Below, one piece after another: positions 25,171-35,172 of a stretch of DNA of 64,000 nt (the stretch's first letter is position 1; every line of letters starts with the position of its first letter). Source of the DNA: Miscanthus floridulus (lineage: Eukaryota > Streptophyta > Magnoliopsida > Poales > Poaceae); NCBI RefSeq assembly GCF_019320115.1, contig NC_089595.1, positions 114,721,162 through 114,785,161 of the forward strand, in the 5' to 3' direction. The notes under the pieces are model-generated. The model searched no databases. It was not told the DNA's origin and was given only the letters and a program-made list of their open reading frames with translations. The translations under genes and the position numbers were made by a program.

Positions 25171-25544
25171 TATTGAGCTATGATCCAAATTCAAGCTTGG
25201 ACCGAAGCGAAGCGGTTCATTAGCGTTAAGAGAGACTACACCATCTATTAGTTTCGTATTACTAATAGACGATGGTGTGGGGTTTTTCATCCCTATATAT
25301 ACAGATCACCTCCCTCATAAAAAAGATGTATCATAGACTTCTATACGGAAAGACCCCCAGGTTAGGGTATCCCTAAGTTGTAAATCTCTGACGTTTGTAA
25401 CCTCACCCGATATAGTGAAGATTTGCTGGCTGGTGCCCGTGATTTTTTCCTTCCACCTCGAGAAGGTTTTCTACATTAAAATCTCGTGTCCTCTGTGCTT
25501 GATCTACTGTTTTTATCGTTTATATTGCCCTATCATATATAACA
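25171..25544 (+). repeat. 3' LTR of the copia element
   Basis: 374 bp matching the 5' LTR. The first dinucleotide is TA instead of TG. It ends ATAACA and is followed by the target duplication CTTGA (25545-25549). Confidence 0.9.
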
Positions 25545-25599
25545 CTTGACAGGACTAGGCAAACGGAGAGGTGCACAGTACGCGGATGGGGGCAGATCA

Positions 25600-25845
25600 A
25601 GGTACTGTTTAGTTCCCTCTCAAAATACCAAATTTTTTAAGATTCTGCGTCACATCGAATCTTTGACACATGCATGAAGTATTAAATATAAATAAAAAAT
25701 AAAACTAATTACACAGTTTAGACAAAATCCAAGAGACGAATCTTTCAAGCCTAATTAAACTATGATTGGACACTAATTATCAAATAACAACGAAGCTGCT
25801 ACAGTGTCATTTTACTATAAAAAAATCGGCATCTAAACAGGCCCC
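25600..25845. mobile_element. MITE related to the one at 8192
   Basis: It contains the same ordered landmarks (gtttagttcc, gcatgaagtattaaatata, gagacgaatctttcaagcct, gctacagtgtca, atctaaacaggcccc). The ends are eroded, and no clear target duplication is visible. Confidence 0.65.
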
Positions 25846-25849
25846 AAAT

Positions 25850-26478
25850 CGAGACGGACATGAGCGAGTCGTACGGACTCGACGCCGGCGCGATGCGGGC
25901 AAAGCGAATTTGCAGACGCGGACAGGCTGTGCAAGCACGCACAGGAACGGCCGTCCGATGGAATATTCCGTCGAACGTCCGGGCACCGCACGTCCTACAA
26001 AAATAGAGAAATGGTCTTTATTTAAAATCAAATCGTATTCCTGAAAGTGACTTAGCTTTGCCCAAAATAATAATAAAAAAACTTAGGGACACTACAGTGT
26101 TGCTCAAAGACAGTAATTTGTCGGTATGACAGTATCGAGAAACGGCAAAACAACACGGGCTCACAGACATGTGCGTGGATGATGAGCTGAAGTCATGTCC
26201 AGGTCAGCTCAGAAAAAGAGGAGGCACTTCTGTGTCTCTGACGGGTTGGACCCCGGCGAGACCTGCCTGGCACGACGACGACTCGACAGCCCCACTTCAA
26301 CGGTACGAAACGAAAACGAAGAAAAAAAAAATCAAATCTCACCATCGTCTCCTCTCCTGGGGCCTGGCATTCATTCGCGTTGTCCTCCTCCCACCTGCTT
26401 CTCCCTCCATCCAACCCCACCCGGAGAAAACGAAACAAATCAAATCTCGCCGCGAGCTGGGCGGCGAGAGCGGGCGCC
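25850..26478 (+). promoter_or_regulatory. Upstream region of transporter gene 2, homologous to that of gene 4
   Basis: Segments such as 'cctgaaagtgacttag', 'atgacagtatcgaga' and 'gtgtggatgatgagctgaa'-like sequence, and 'cagctcagaaaaagag', match the region 46787-47150 before gene 4 and partly 35037-35160 before gene 3. The last stretch (ccggagaaaacgaaacaaatcaaa) looks like 5' untranslated leader. No core promoter can be fixed with certainty. Confidence 0.5.
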
Positions 26479-27095
26479 ATGGCGAGCAACATGGCGTCCG
26501 AGAGCGGCAGCGACCACGACGGCGCGCTGCAGAAGCCGCTGCTGCCCAACAGCGGGAGCTGGTACCTGATGGGGATGGGGTCGCACCAGTCCAGCCTCAA
26601 CGCCGCCGGCACCTCCTCCATGTCCGTCCCGCGGGAGTCCCACGTCTCCGCCTTGTTCTGCACGCTCATCGTCGCGCTCGGCCCCATCCAGTTCGGTTTC
26701 ACCAACGGGTACTCCTCGCCGACGCAGGACGGCGTCATCCGGGACCTCAACCTCTCCATCTCCGAGGTACGTCCTGGCTGCAGCTTCTGCGTCTGCTCGC
26801 GCGCGCACACACACACACTCTGTCTTCACGCTCGGCTCGACGTTTTCTTCTTGTCTCATTTCAAAACGAATTTGAGCTCCGTCGCCCTCCGCAGTTCTCG
26901 GCGTTCGGCTCGCTGTCCAACGTGGGCGCCATGGTCGGGGCGATCGCCAGCGGCCAGATGGCCAAGTACATTGGCCGCAGAGGGGTGAGAAACTCTGCTC
27001 CACTACTCCTTTTCTTCATTTTTCTACGACTTGTTCACAGACTGTTTCATGGTCTATGCTGCTCGTGCCTTTTTTTTGGGTTGGGTTGGGGGGGT

Positions 27096-27140
<45 letters not shown>

Positions 27141-30100
27141 GATGACTTTGTCTACAGAAGGTTGACAGCACTACTGCCCGCTACTTAAATTTAATCAGAG
27201 TGTAGACTAAGGGCATGTCTGAATACAAGGGCTAATTGATAGCTCGCTAAAAATCAGCTAAAATTAGCTCTAGTGCATCTAAACATCCAAACAAGAAGCC
27301 TAATAGATATGCTAGTTTTTTAGCCAAGTCTTCAACTAGGGTCTATTTGGATACACATGGCTTATAATTAGCAGGGCTAAAAATTAGCTCAAATTAGCTA
27401 TGGTTGTCTAGCTAATTGGCTAACTAGTAGTTGAGCATGTGGCAAAAAAATTAGTATACCTATTAGCTCTTCTGTTTGGATGCACTAGTGCTAATTTTAG
27501 CTAGCTAGAATTTATCTCTTGGATCCAAACATGTCCTTATTATCCAAATACCTAGCCAACCACAACCAATGTGAGCTGATTTTTAGGGCACATTTGGATA
27601 CATATGGCTAATTACTAGCTGAGCTAAAAATGAGCTCTGCAAGCCTGTTTGGATCCTAGGGCTAAAAATTAGTCCACCTTGTAAAAATAGATTAAACATG
27701 AGCTAATTATGGGCTAATAAGGGTTAATGGACTCTAACCACCAGTTAGCCCTCATTAGCTCTTATTAACCCAAGATTAGCCCACACTTAGGCTTTCTAGT
27801 TGGTATCCGAAAACGTGGGCTAATTATTAGCTCCTGGATCCAAACACTCTAGTTGAACACTTGGCTAAAAAAATAGCCCACCTATTAGCTCTCCCGTTTG
27901 GATGCACTAAAGCTAATTTTAGCTAATTTTTAGCTAGCTCACAATTAGCTCTGGTATCCAAACATGCCCTTAGTCCGGCTACTAACTAGCCATGTGCATC
28001 CGAGCAGGCCCTATAGCTAATTTGGCTAATTTTTAGCCCCAACTAGTAACTAGCCCCGTGTATCCAAACAAGCCCTAAATCTCCTCAACAAGAAAAAAAA
28101 ACTAAGTAGGGTAAAGTGCTGTTTGGTTGCGTAAAGGTAACGCGCATATCAAGGGAAGGGAATCAAAGTTGACGTACTTTTTTGGCCCCTCATAAGAAAA
28201 CGATTACATGCTTCTTCTTCTTTTTTTATTCATTCATCCGTCATCCGTGGTAACGGGAAACCTAATCAGTTAACGACCAGATCGGCGGTGATGGATTTAC
28301 TGAATCTTGGGATCGGTTACCCTGCTATCACTTCATGATGTCATCGGATCACGCCGTGAAAAATGCTCCAGCCAAATAGCGTGTGATCTTTTAGGCTAAC
28401 TAGCTTGGTAACTGTTTCGCAGTCACTGATGATTGCAGCGGTTCCGAACATCATGGGCTGGCTTGCAATATCCTTCGCAAAAGTATGGCGATACATGTGT
28501 CAGTTTATTTTCACTCATTGCTTCACAAATGACAACATCGGCTTTGATGGCTGCTCTGCTCTGCAGGACACTTCGTTTCTGTACATGGGAAGATTGCTTG
28601 AAGGATTTGGTGTCGGTGTCATTTCCTATGTGGTATGTATAATAAAACTCCATGCCTGGTTATGCCTTGAGAGTATGAGTACTTGTGCTTTTTAACCTGT
28701 CCTACTTCACTTTAAAAAAGATCAACTGATATGTCAGCATTTTTTAGACAAAGTGATCCATCCCTATGAAGTTTATTTTTATTGGCAGAAGAGCAATGGA
28801 AGCATGGACTGGTTATATCAGCTAATTTTGGTCTGTGAATTTTGTGCCACCAGGTACCAGTATACGTAGCAGAGGTATCTCCTCCGAACATGAGAGGAGC
28901 TCTTGGCGCTGTGAACCCGGTTTGTTCATACCCAAAAGCGTCTTATCTTTTCATGAGGCAAACACTTGGCTTGTTTATGCCGACCTCACTGTGCAGTTGT
29001 TCATTCTACAGTTGTCTGTAACCGTTGGTGTCTTGCTTGCATATGTGCTTGGCTTGTTTTTTCCTTGGAGGATTCTTGCGTTAATAGGTAGGTAACGTGG
29101 CTAAACCCTGGTAGATTAATAAACCTGCTGCTGCTGCTGCTCTTAGTTTGCATTTCAACTCTGTTATTTTAGCTCGCACGATCAGCAACTCTGATAAGTT
29201 GGACACATATTTTTTGGATAGTACAAATGTAGTAGGCACATATTTTGGTTCTTAGGACCTTCTGTTCTATCATAAAGTGTGTGATTCCACACTTGTAGGA
29301 ACCTTGCCCTGCTTATTGTTGATACCTGGCCTATTCTTCATTCCGGAATCTCCAAGATGGCTGGTATATACACACACAAGTTGGATAACGAACTCTGAAT
29401 AATTATGCCAAATTGCAATTTCCAATGCCGCCCCCCCCCCCCCCCCCCCCCCCCTCCCCCCCCCCCCAATATTTGTAGGCAATGATGAATAGGATGGATG
29501 ATTGCGAGACTTCTCTACAAGTTCTGAGGGGACTCGCTGCTGACATCACTGCAGAAGTTAATGATATAAAGGTGGACACTTTCATTCATTTAGACTGACT
29601 GAATACAGTTTATTTGAAGAGTATTCACTTTGTGTGTTATTATTTTCTTTAACATTTGGCGCATGGCTATGGTGGGGCGCCTATGGTGTTCCAGCATACC
29701 AGGTCCCAAGCCCTGATAAAGGAGGAGGGTTGTGTTAGGCGTGGCGAGCCAATGTAAAAACTTGGCTACTCTTATGGAGATTTGGCGCATGGCTCTATGT
29801 ACTTCATTCTTATGGAATCAGTGGGATTAACTTTAGGTTTATGCAGATAGCTGTAGCATCAGCAAACAAAAGTGGTACAATACGTTTTCAAGAGTTGAAC
29901 CAAAAGAAATACCGCATGCCCCTAATTGTAAGTTTGTAGCTTTATCTGCTTATCTGGTACCAAATTAGTAATCACATTTTGTAACTGTCAGTTTATGACA
30001 ATGCTACAACTTTTCGCAGCTAGGAATTGGCCTACTTGTGTTGCAACAGCTAAGTGGAATAAACGGTATAATATTTTATTCAGGTAGCATCTTCACAGCT

Positions 30101-31722
30101 GCAGGTAAGCTGTGCACTTGTTCACTGACTTGTGTTTTTTATTAGTAGCTGTTCATAATAAATTTTAGGAAATAACTTTTTGTTCCTTCCAAATTTAACT
30201 GGAGCATTAGGGCCTTAGGGAACTGTTTTGGCGGTTTGCTGAATAAAAAGTATGAGTCTCTGATTGGCAATATTTTCTTACAGACGTAGGAATAGTGTAG
30301 TGGACTACAAAAATCAAAAGAGTGAAATTGGGATAAAGTCATCTTATTGTTCCTAAATCCTAATGCGTTATAACATGTTAAAAAAAGCTAATATATTAGT
30401 CTCCTTGTAAGTTGTAACATGGTTTATCATTCTCTTTCTTTGATGAATGATGGCATTTTATTGTTTACTGCAAAAGCATTATGCCTCCTCTGTCTTTATC
30501 TACAACAGTGCCAGTTAAGTCTGTTTTGACTTTTAGTTCTAACAATCAAACTTCTCCAGGGCTCAAGAACAGTAACTTGGACACATGTGTACTTGGAGCT
30601 ATTGGGGCAAGTACCTAAACTAGACAGACCTGATCTAGTCTCTCTGTGATTTTATTAATCTTCTAATAACAGCATTCCATCAGGTTCTTGCCACTGGTGT
30701 TACAATCACATTCTTGGACAGAGCTGGCCGGAGAATCCTCCTTATTGTAACTTCTGCTTCCCTCTAAAGCCACTAATTTTTGGGTCCTCTGTAGCTTAAT
30801 TTAATTGCCACTTCAAATTACAGATCTCATCTTCTGGGATGACACTAAGCCTTCTTGCAGTTGCTGTTGTATTTTACATCAAGGTAAGTTCATGTTCCTT
30901 TGAGATAAGATTCTGATCAGAATATAACAGTTCTTCTTTACTACTCTCAGCAATAGTAATCTAGTATACTAGTGCAGTACATGGCTTATAAACAATCTGA
31001 TATGCAGTATGATTTCAGGGTCTGTCATCTGTCACCTCAATCCACTGAATATTCTTCTTTCTTGTCATGGGTTATTCGTTTCAGGATAATATTTCAAATG
31101 ACTCTGACTTGTATAACATCTTAAGTATGGTGTCCTTGGTTGGTGTCGTGGTAAGTCTGTCAATTACATTTTCTCTGAACATTGGTTTTTAAATGTGGAA
31201 TCGGTGCCGTAAATTTTTGCCCAAATACTTCGTTCAGGCTTATGCCATTTCCTACTGCTTCGGTATGGCTGCCATTCCATGGATCATTATGTCTGAGGTA
31301 TAGTACCTTATCACATATAGCTAATATAGCTCGTAAGATGCCTGAGCCACATGCTGAAAGCATTCTGAATGAAGGCTTATTCTCGAAACTTTGCATATTG
31401 ACAGATCCTTCCGGTTAGCATCAAGAGTGTGGCAGGAAGCTTCGCGACCCTTGCCAACTGGTTGACATGCTTTGGAGTAACAATGACAGCAAATTTGCTT
31501 CTGAGCTGGAGTGCTGCAGGTCCATATATACATCTCTAATGTAGAGTAGGATCGTATATATGAACAACCAAACCTTACGACATGTTACCTTTGTTTCCAA
31601 ATCGTACAGGTACATTTGCCTCCTACATGATTGTGAGTGCTTTCACTCTCATGTTCATCATCCTTTGGGTGCCAGAGACAAAGGGAAGAACCCTCGAGGA
31701 GATACAATGGTCCTTCCAGTGA
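26479..31722 (+). CDS. ERD6-like monosaccharide transporter, gene 2 (17 exons, 497 aa)
   Basis: Same family and exon plan as gene 1. Exons: 26479-26766, 26895-26984, 28423-28482, 28567-28632, 28854-28919, 29012-29087, 29299-29363, 29479-29571, 29847-29927, 30020-30104, 30560-30606, 30684-30746, 30824-30883, 31085-31150, 31238-31297, 31405-31519, 31610-31722. Motifs: GALQKPLLP dileucine at the N terminus, GRRG loop, [22 protein letters not shown] sugar-binding motif, DRAGRR, and [12 protein letters not shown] near the end. Intron 11 has a GC donor (GGG|GCAAGT, 30607). Intron 2 is enlarged by MITE-like repeats and a 43-base G run, intron 7 carries a C run, and intron 8 carries a 111-bp insertion. 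The frame is complete, so it may be functional. Substrate (glucose, fructose or other) cannot be told from sequence. Confidence 0.9.
27096..27138. repeat. Poly-G run in intron 2 of gene 2
   Basis: 43 consecutive G bases preceded by further G-rich sequence. The gene 3 intron has only 'ttttttggggggttttga' at the corresponding place (about 37165-37180). The length may be inaccurate, because such runs are hard to sequence. Confidence 0.9.
27207..28076. mobile_element. Nested MITE-like repeats in intron 2 of gene 2
   Basis: Many overlapping segments of 'ggctaattttagctaatt', 'ctagctaattggctaact' and 'tttggatacacatggctaat', with ends of the type agggcatgt/aagccct in inverted orientation. A simpler version stands at the same place in gene 3 (37243-37716), and gene 1 and gene 4 lack it. 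The original insertion therefore predates the split of genes 2 and 3, and more copies piled into gene 2 later. Confidence 0.65.
29431..29467. repeat. Poly-C run in intron 7 of gene 2
   Basis: 24 C, one T, then 12 C, ending 11 bases before the acceptor of exon 8. Gene 3 has 'cctgtttccccccttatatttgtag' here. The run replaces part of the polypyrimidine tract. Confidence 0.9.
29669..29779. mobile_element. 111-bp insertion with 15-bp target duplication in intron 8 of gene 2
   Basis: The insert is flanked by atttggcgcatggct at 29654-29668 and 29780-29794. Gene 3 has a single copy of this 15-mer and no insert (about 39308-39322). The inserted text ('caggtcccaagccctgataaaggaggagggttgtg') resembles a fragment of a widespread grass retroelement; its class is not certain. 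Confidence 0.8.
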
Positions 31723-31946
31723 GCTCCAGCATTCATCAGTATATCCAGGACTGAGTATATCCAATTAGCAAGGTCTAGTTTGAGCGTATGCGGTGTGGTG
31801 GCTAAGATTTGTTTTTCTTTCCTTGTCTCCTCTCTTTGTTTTCTGTCTTGCTAGGCACTTCGCGTGCAGGTCTGTTCCTATTTGTTTGTACTATACTTTC
31901 GTGGGCTTTTTCCCCATCTCTTAATGACTGGTGCAACTATATTAAG

Positions 31947-32499
31947 GCTTTCGTCATTACCTTCTCGTTTGGTATGGGTGCCATTCCATGGCTCATGATC
32001 TCTGAGGTACACTACTTGGTTGCATATACCTGATATGAAGCTTGTACAAGGCCTCTATGTCTCCTCCTAATTTTGGCATCTCACCGAAGAGAACTATTTT
32101 GCATAAGCAAGATTTTGAAGCTACAACTCAGGCACGTACTGTAAGAGATATCTGAAGGTATAATTCAAATTTTGTGCGATTTTCAGATCCTCTCAGTTAG
32201 CATCAAGAGTCTCAGTGGATGCATCGCGACACTGGCCAACTGGCTGACATCCTTCGCCATAACAATGACTGACGAACTTGATGCTCACCTGGAGTGTTGG
32301 AGGTCCACACCACACCTTTCTTGTGTTTCAGCTCAGACTAGGATAGGATTATGAACCATGGAAGCTGGTGCAATTTTTTTGGGCAGGCATTTCCCTATCG
32401 TACATGGTTGTGAGCGCCTTCACCCTCGTTTCCGTCGTCCTTTGGGTGCCGGAGACGAAGGGAAGAACGCTAGAGGAGATACAATTTTTGTTTCGCTGA
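31947..32499 (+). pseudogene. Relic A: exons 15-17 of a gene-1-type transporter
   Basis: It begins 225 bases behind the stop of gene 2. Exon 15 (31947-32006), exon 16 (32187-32302) and exon 17 (32394-32499) match gene 1 better than gene 2 in both exons and introns. Exon 16 has one extra base in the ACAATGAC region (about 32268), which shifts the frame, and the acceptor before exon 15 reads AAG. Following 3' sequence also matches gene 1. There is no upstream coding part. Confidence 0.9.
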
Positions 32500-32770
32500 A
32501 CATTGAGCATCATTTGCAAAGATTCTTCGAGTTTTTTCTCTTAGAAGGCAACGGTTGGTATCTATTGAACTTGAACAGGAAATTTTGGGCATCCTACGTA
32601 CACAAATTCTCCTAGGTGAAGGTCACGAATTCTTTCTGTTTGATACGACAGAATGCTGTGACAGATATTTGACACGTAAATGCTAGAGCAGTGATCCTTA
32701 TCATATTGCTCTCTTCTTGCCTTCAGCGATGCAGATCAACAGTGCATTGTCAAAGTATATGTAACAATCA

Positions 32771-32879
32771 CCCTGTTCGCTTGTTGGTTTCAACCAGCCC
32801 AAACCAGTCAACCAACAGTGTTTTCCTCTCACATAAAACCAGCCCAAATCAGCCCAGAAACCAACCAGCGAACAGGCCG
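32771..32879. mobile_element. Foldback MITE related to 6826-6940
   Basis: The termini 'ccctgttcgcttgttggttt' and 'aaccagcgaacaggcc' are inverted repeats, with 'ttttcctctcaca' in the middle. Confidence 0.6.
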
Positions 32880-32934
32880 AATGGATGCTTGGGCGCTAAC
32901 TGACAGACTAACAGCAAAGTAACTGAAGCAAAAA

Positions 32935-33090
32935 CCAAAGAGGACCTGTCGGTCACGTGGATCAAATTTGGATCGCGTCGCCGTCGACCAGTGATATCTT
33001 GCACCCCGATCAAAACTGGGAGGAGAAAATCCGGCATGACCTGCACATGCAACACGTTCCTCGGAAGCTTTGGACTTCCGTTCCAGCATG
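32935..33090. repeat. Intergenic duplication block, copy 2
   Basis: It matches 8455-8680 and 45905-46200 through 'gatcaaatttggatcgcgtc', 'acatgcaacacgttcct' and 'ggacttccgttccagcatgcg'. The block is then interrupted by MITEs at 33095 and 33405 and resumes near 33655 with 'tgtaccctccgcgaccacga'. Confidence 0.7.
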
Positions 33091-33094
33091 CGCA

Positions 33095-33368
33095 CTACTC
33101 AATGGAGTCAAAAAAGAATATAAATCTTGTTTCTCGATAAGTCAAACATTATTAAGTTCGACCAAATTTAGGTTTGACCAAATATATGTAAAATTATACT
33201 AATATTTATGATGTGTAATAAATATCATTAAACTAAACATAGAATATAGTTTTATCCTAAATATATTTTAAAATATAAATGTTTATAATTTTTAGATAAA
33301 CTTGTTTAAATTTGATATTCTTTGATTTCTCAGAAAACGAGTTTTATATTCTTTTTAGGACGGAGGTA
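33095..33368. mobile_element. Stowaway-like MITE
   Basis: The right end 'ttctttttaggacggaggtag' and left end 'ctactcaatggagtcaaaaaag' are imperfect inverted repeats of the CTCCGTCC type. The interior is AT-rich, and the element interrupts duplication block 2. Confidence 0.6.
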
Positions 33369-33404
33369 GCACGAGGAACAGCGCCCGACTCACTCTTCAA
33401 CTAA

Positions 33405-33635
33405 GGGTGCGTTTGGCCGGGCTCCCGCCGGCTCGGGCTCCCACATTGTAGCACCACTGTAGCGCGCAGGAGCTGGAGCCGGAGGAGAAAAAAACGAGCT
33501 TCTCCGGCTCCGGCGCTGTCAGTGAGAGAGGAAAAGAGGAGAGAGAAAAACGGCTCCGGTAAACAGTGTCGCTATAGAAGATGAACAGGGGAGTCAAAGG
33601 AGCCGGAGCCGCTCGAAGCCCGGCCAAACGGGCTC
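33405..33635. mobile_element. Tourist-like MITE with TAA target duplication
   Basis: The ends 'gggtgcgtttggccgggctc' and 'agcccggccaaacgggctc' are inverted repeats, with TAA directly outside both (33402-33404 and 33636-33638). The GC-rich interior carries 'ggagccggag' repeats. Confidence 0.75.
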
Positions 33636-33906
33636 TAACACTGTTCTACTCTATGACTGTATCTGTACCCTCCGCGACCACGAGAAACACGAGGACAGAC
33701 AAAAAAAAAACAATAGAAACAAGAAATTCTGGTTTTTATTTAAGAAGAAATGCTATTCCCCGGCGAATCTGACGTGGCTGTGAACAGCTCGCCACTAACT
33801 ACTAGCCTACCACCGTCCACTGACATGGGCTGGCACGAGCGTGCGACCTAAATCCTGATGTTCTTATGAAAAGGACTTCGTAATGCAGAGTGATGCTGAA
33901 TCAGTC

Positions 33907-34150
33907 CTTGTTCAGTTCCACCCTAAATTTCTAAAAATTGCTACAGTATCTATCACATCAAATGTTTGCAGCCCATGCATAGAGCATTAAATGTAGACGA
34001 AAAAAAACTAATTGCATAGTTTGATGGGAAATTGCGAGATGAACGTTTTGAGCTTAATTAGTCTATGATTGAACATTAATTGCCAAATAAAAACGAAAGT
34101 GCTACAGTAACCCTAAATTCTAACTTTCTGAAACTAAACGCGCGCTCAGA
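33907..34150. mobile_element. MITE related to the one at 8192
   Basis: The shared landmarks are 'gcatagagcattaaatgtaga', 'gagatgaacgttttgagctt', 'agtctatgattgaacatta' and 'gtgctacagtaa'. The ends are poorly preserved. Confidence 0.6.
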
Positions 34151-34310
34151 CTGTGTATCTGTCAGTCAGCGGTTTCCTCCGACTGATAAATCATTTTCGA
34201 GGGCCGATCGGGTGCGAAACGAGAGAAGAGAAAAAAACGTTTCCTCGACCGGTGTTGTCGTTGTGACACTGTCCATCTAACGTCAATGAGCAAGTTCGCT
34301 GTTTTAGCCA

Positions 34311-34564
34311 GCCCAAACCAGCCACGCAACAGTGTTTTCCTCTCACAATAAATCAACACCAGTCAACCTAGAAACCAACCAACGAACAGGCTAAATGCCT
34401 TATCCATAACGTTGACAGTGAGGGTGCCATCGAGCGAGTCCAAACCAACCAGCCAACATTGTTTTTCTCTCACAATAAATCAGCACTAGTCAACTCAGAA
34501 ACCAACCAACGAACGGGCTAAATGGCTTATTCATAACGTTGACAGCGAGGGTGCCGTCGAGCGA
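34311..34564. repeat. Tandem duplication, two 127-bp units
   Basis: The sequence containing 'ttttcctctcacaataaatca' and 'cataacgttgacagtgagg' is repeated with a spacing of 127 bases and several base differences. It includes the right part of a foldback MITE like the one at 32771. Confidence 0.75.
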
Positions 34565-34652
34565 GCGGTGCAGGACTTTCGGTTGGCCTAGGCCGACGGC
34601 GGAGGTGACGAGTCAGGGTTTGCCCTTCTTTTGGGATTAGCGGAGGACGAGA

Positions 34653-34769
34653 GCCTGTTCGCTTGCTCATAAACAATCGTAAATTTCTAGCCAGAAATAG
34701 TGTTTTTCTCTCACATCAAACCAGCCAGCAGTAAATAATCCACGATCGTTTATGGCCTCCCGAACAGGC
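34653..34769. mobile_element. Foldback MITE related to 6826-6940
   Basis: The ends 'gcctgttcgcttgctca' and 'ctcccgaacaggc', and the inner arms 'aaacaatcgt' and 'ccacgatcgttta', form inverted repeats. Confidence 0.65.
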
Positions 34770-35172
34770 TAGAGGTGAAGCAACGAGGGTGGTACGGCGG
34801 GCGACTCAGCCGACGACGAGGGAGCCACTGTCCGGGGGCGGCGGATGAGGAGGCAGGGGTGGGCCAGACGAGATGCAGCACGAGAAAGACGATAGGGCTG
34901 AGCTCAAGAAAGAAGGGGCCGGGGTCGCACTCTCCCATAGAGCACGGGAGCACGATGGGTCGTGTGTTAACGCACTTCAACAAGAAACAGAACCAAACAT
35001 TTATTATCCGTCCAAGATAAATGATAGACAGACCCACGTCAGCTCAGAAAAAGAGCTGGCACATCTGTCCCTGACAGTCTGACGGGTGAGACCCGGGCGA
35101 GACCTCCCTGGCATGACGAGTCGATCGTCTCACTCCTCCCCATTCGACGGAACAAGGTGAGTCTCCCTTCTA

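Larger units (their letters stand above)
9644..25544 (+). mobile_element. Ty1/copia LTR retrotransposon, decayed and split by a nested element
   Basis: Structure in order: 5' LTR 9644-10016, primer-binding site, gag, protease and integrase (to 11974), a nested foreign element (11980-23000), the rest of integrase with reverse transcriptase and RNase H (23006-25074), polypurine tract, and 3' LTR 25171-25544. The 5-bp target duplication is CTTGA. The gene order integrase before reverse transcriptase is that of copia elements. The two LTRs differ at many positions (roughly one in ten by eye), and the coding region has several stops and frameshifts, so it is old and cannot act on its own. Confidence 0.9.

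Noticed and set aside
26169..27188. 339-aa open frame over exon 1 of gene 2
   Set aside because: It runs through the exon in the wrong frame, across the intron and into the poly-G run (poly-Gly). It is a shadow of the transporter gene.
31740..31930. Possible eighteenth exon of gene 2
   Set aside because: The sequence behind the stop codon is shared with gene 3 and has no family motif. [16 protein letters not shown] already ends the protein normally.
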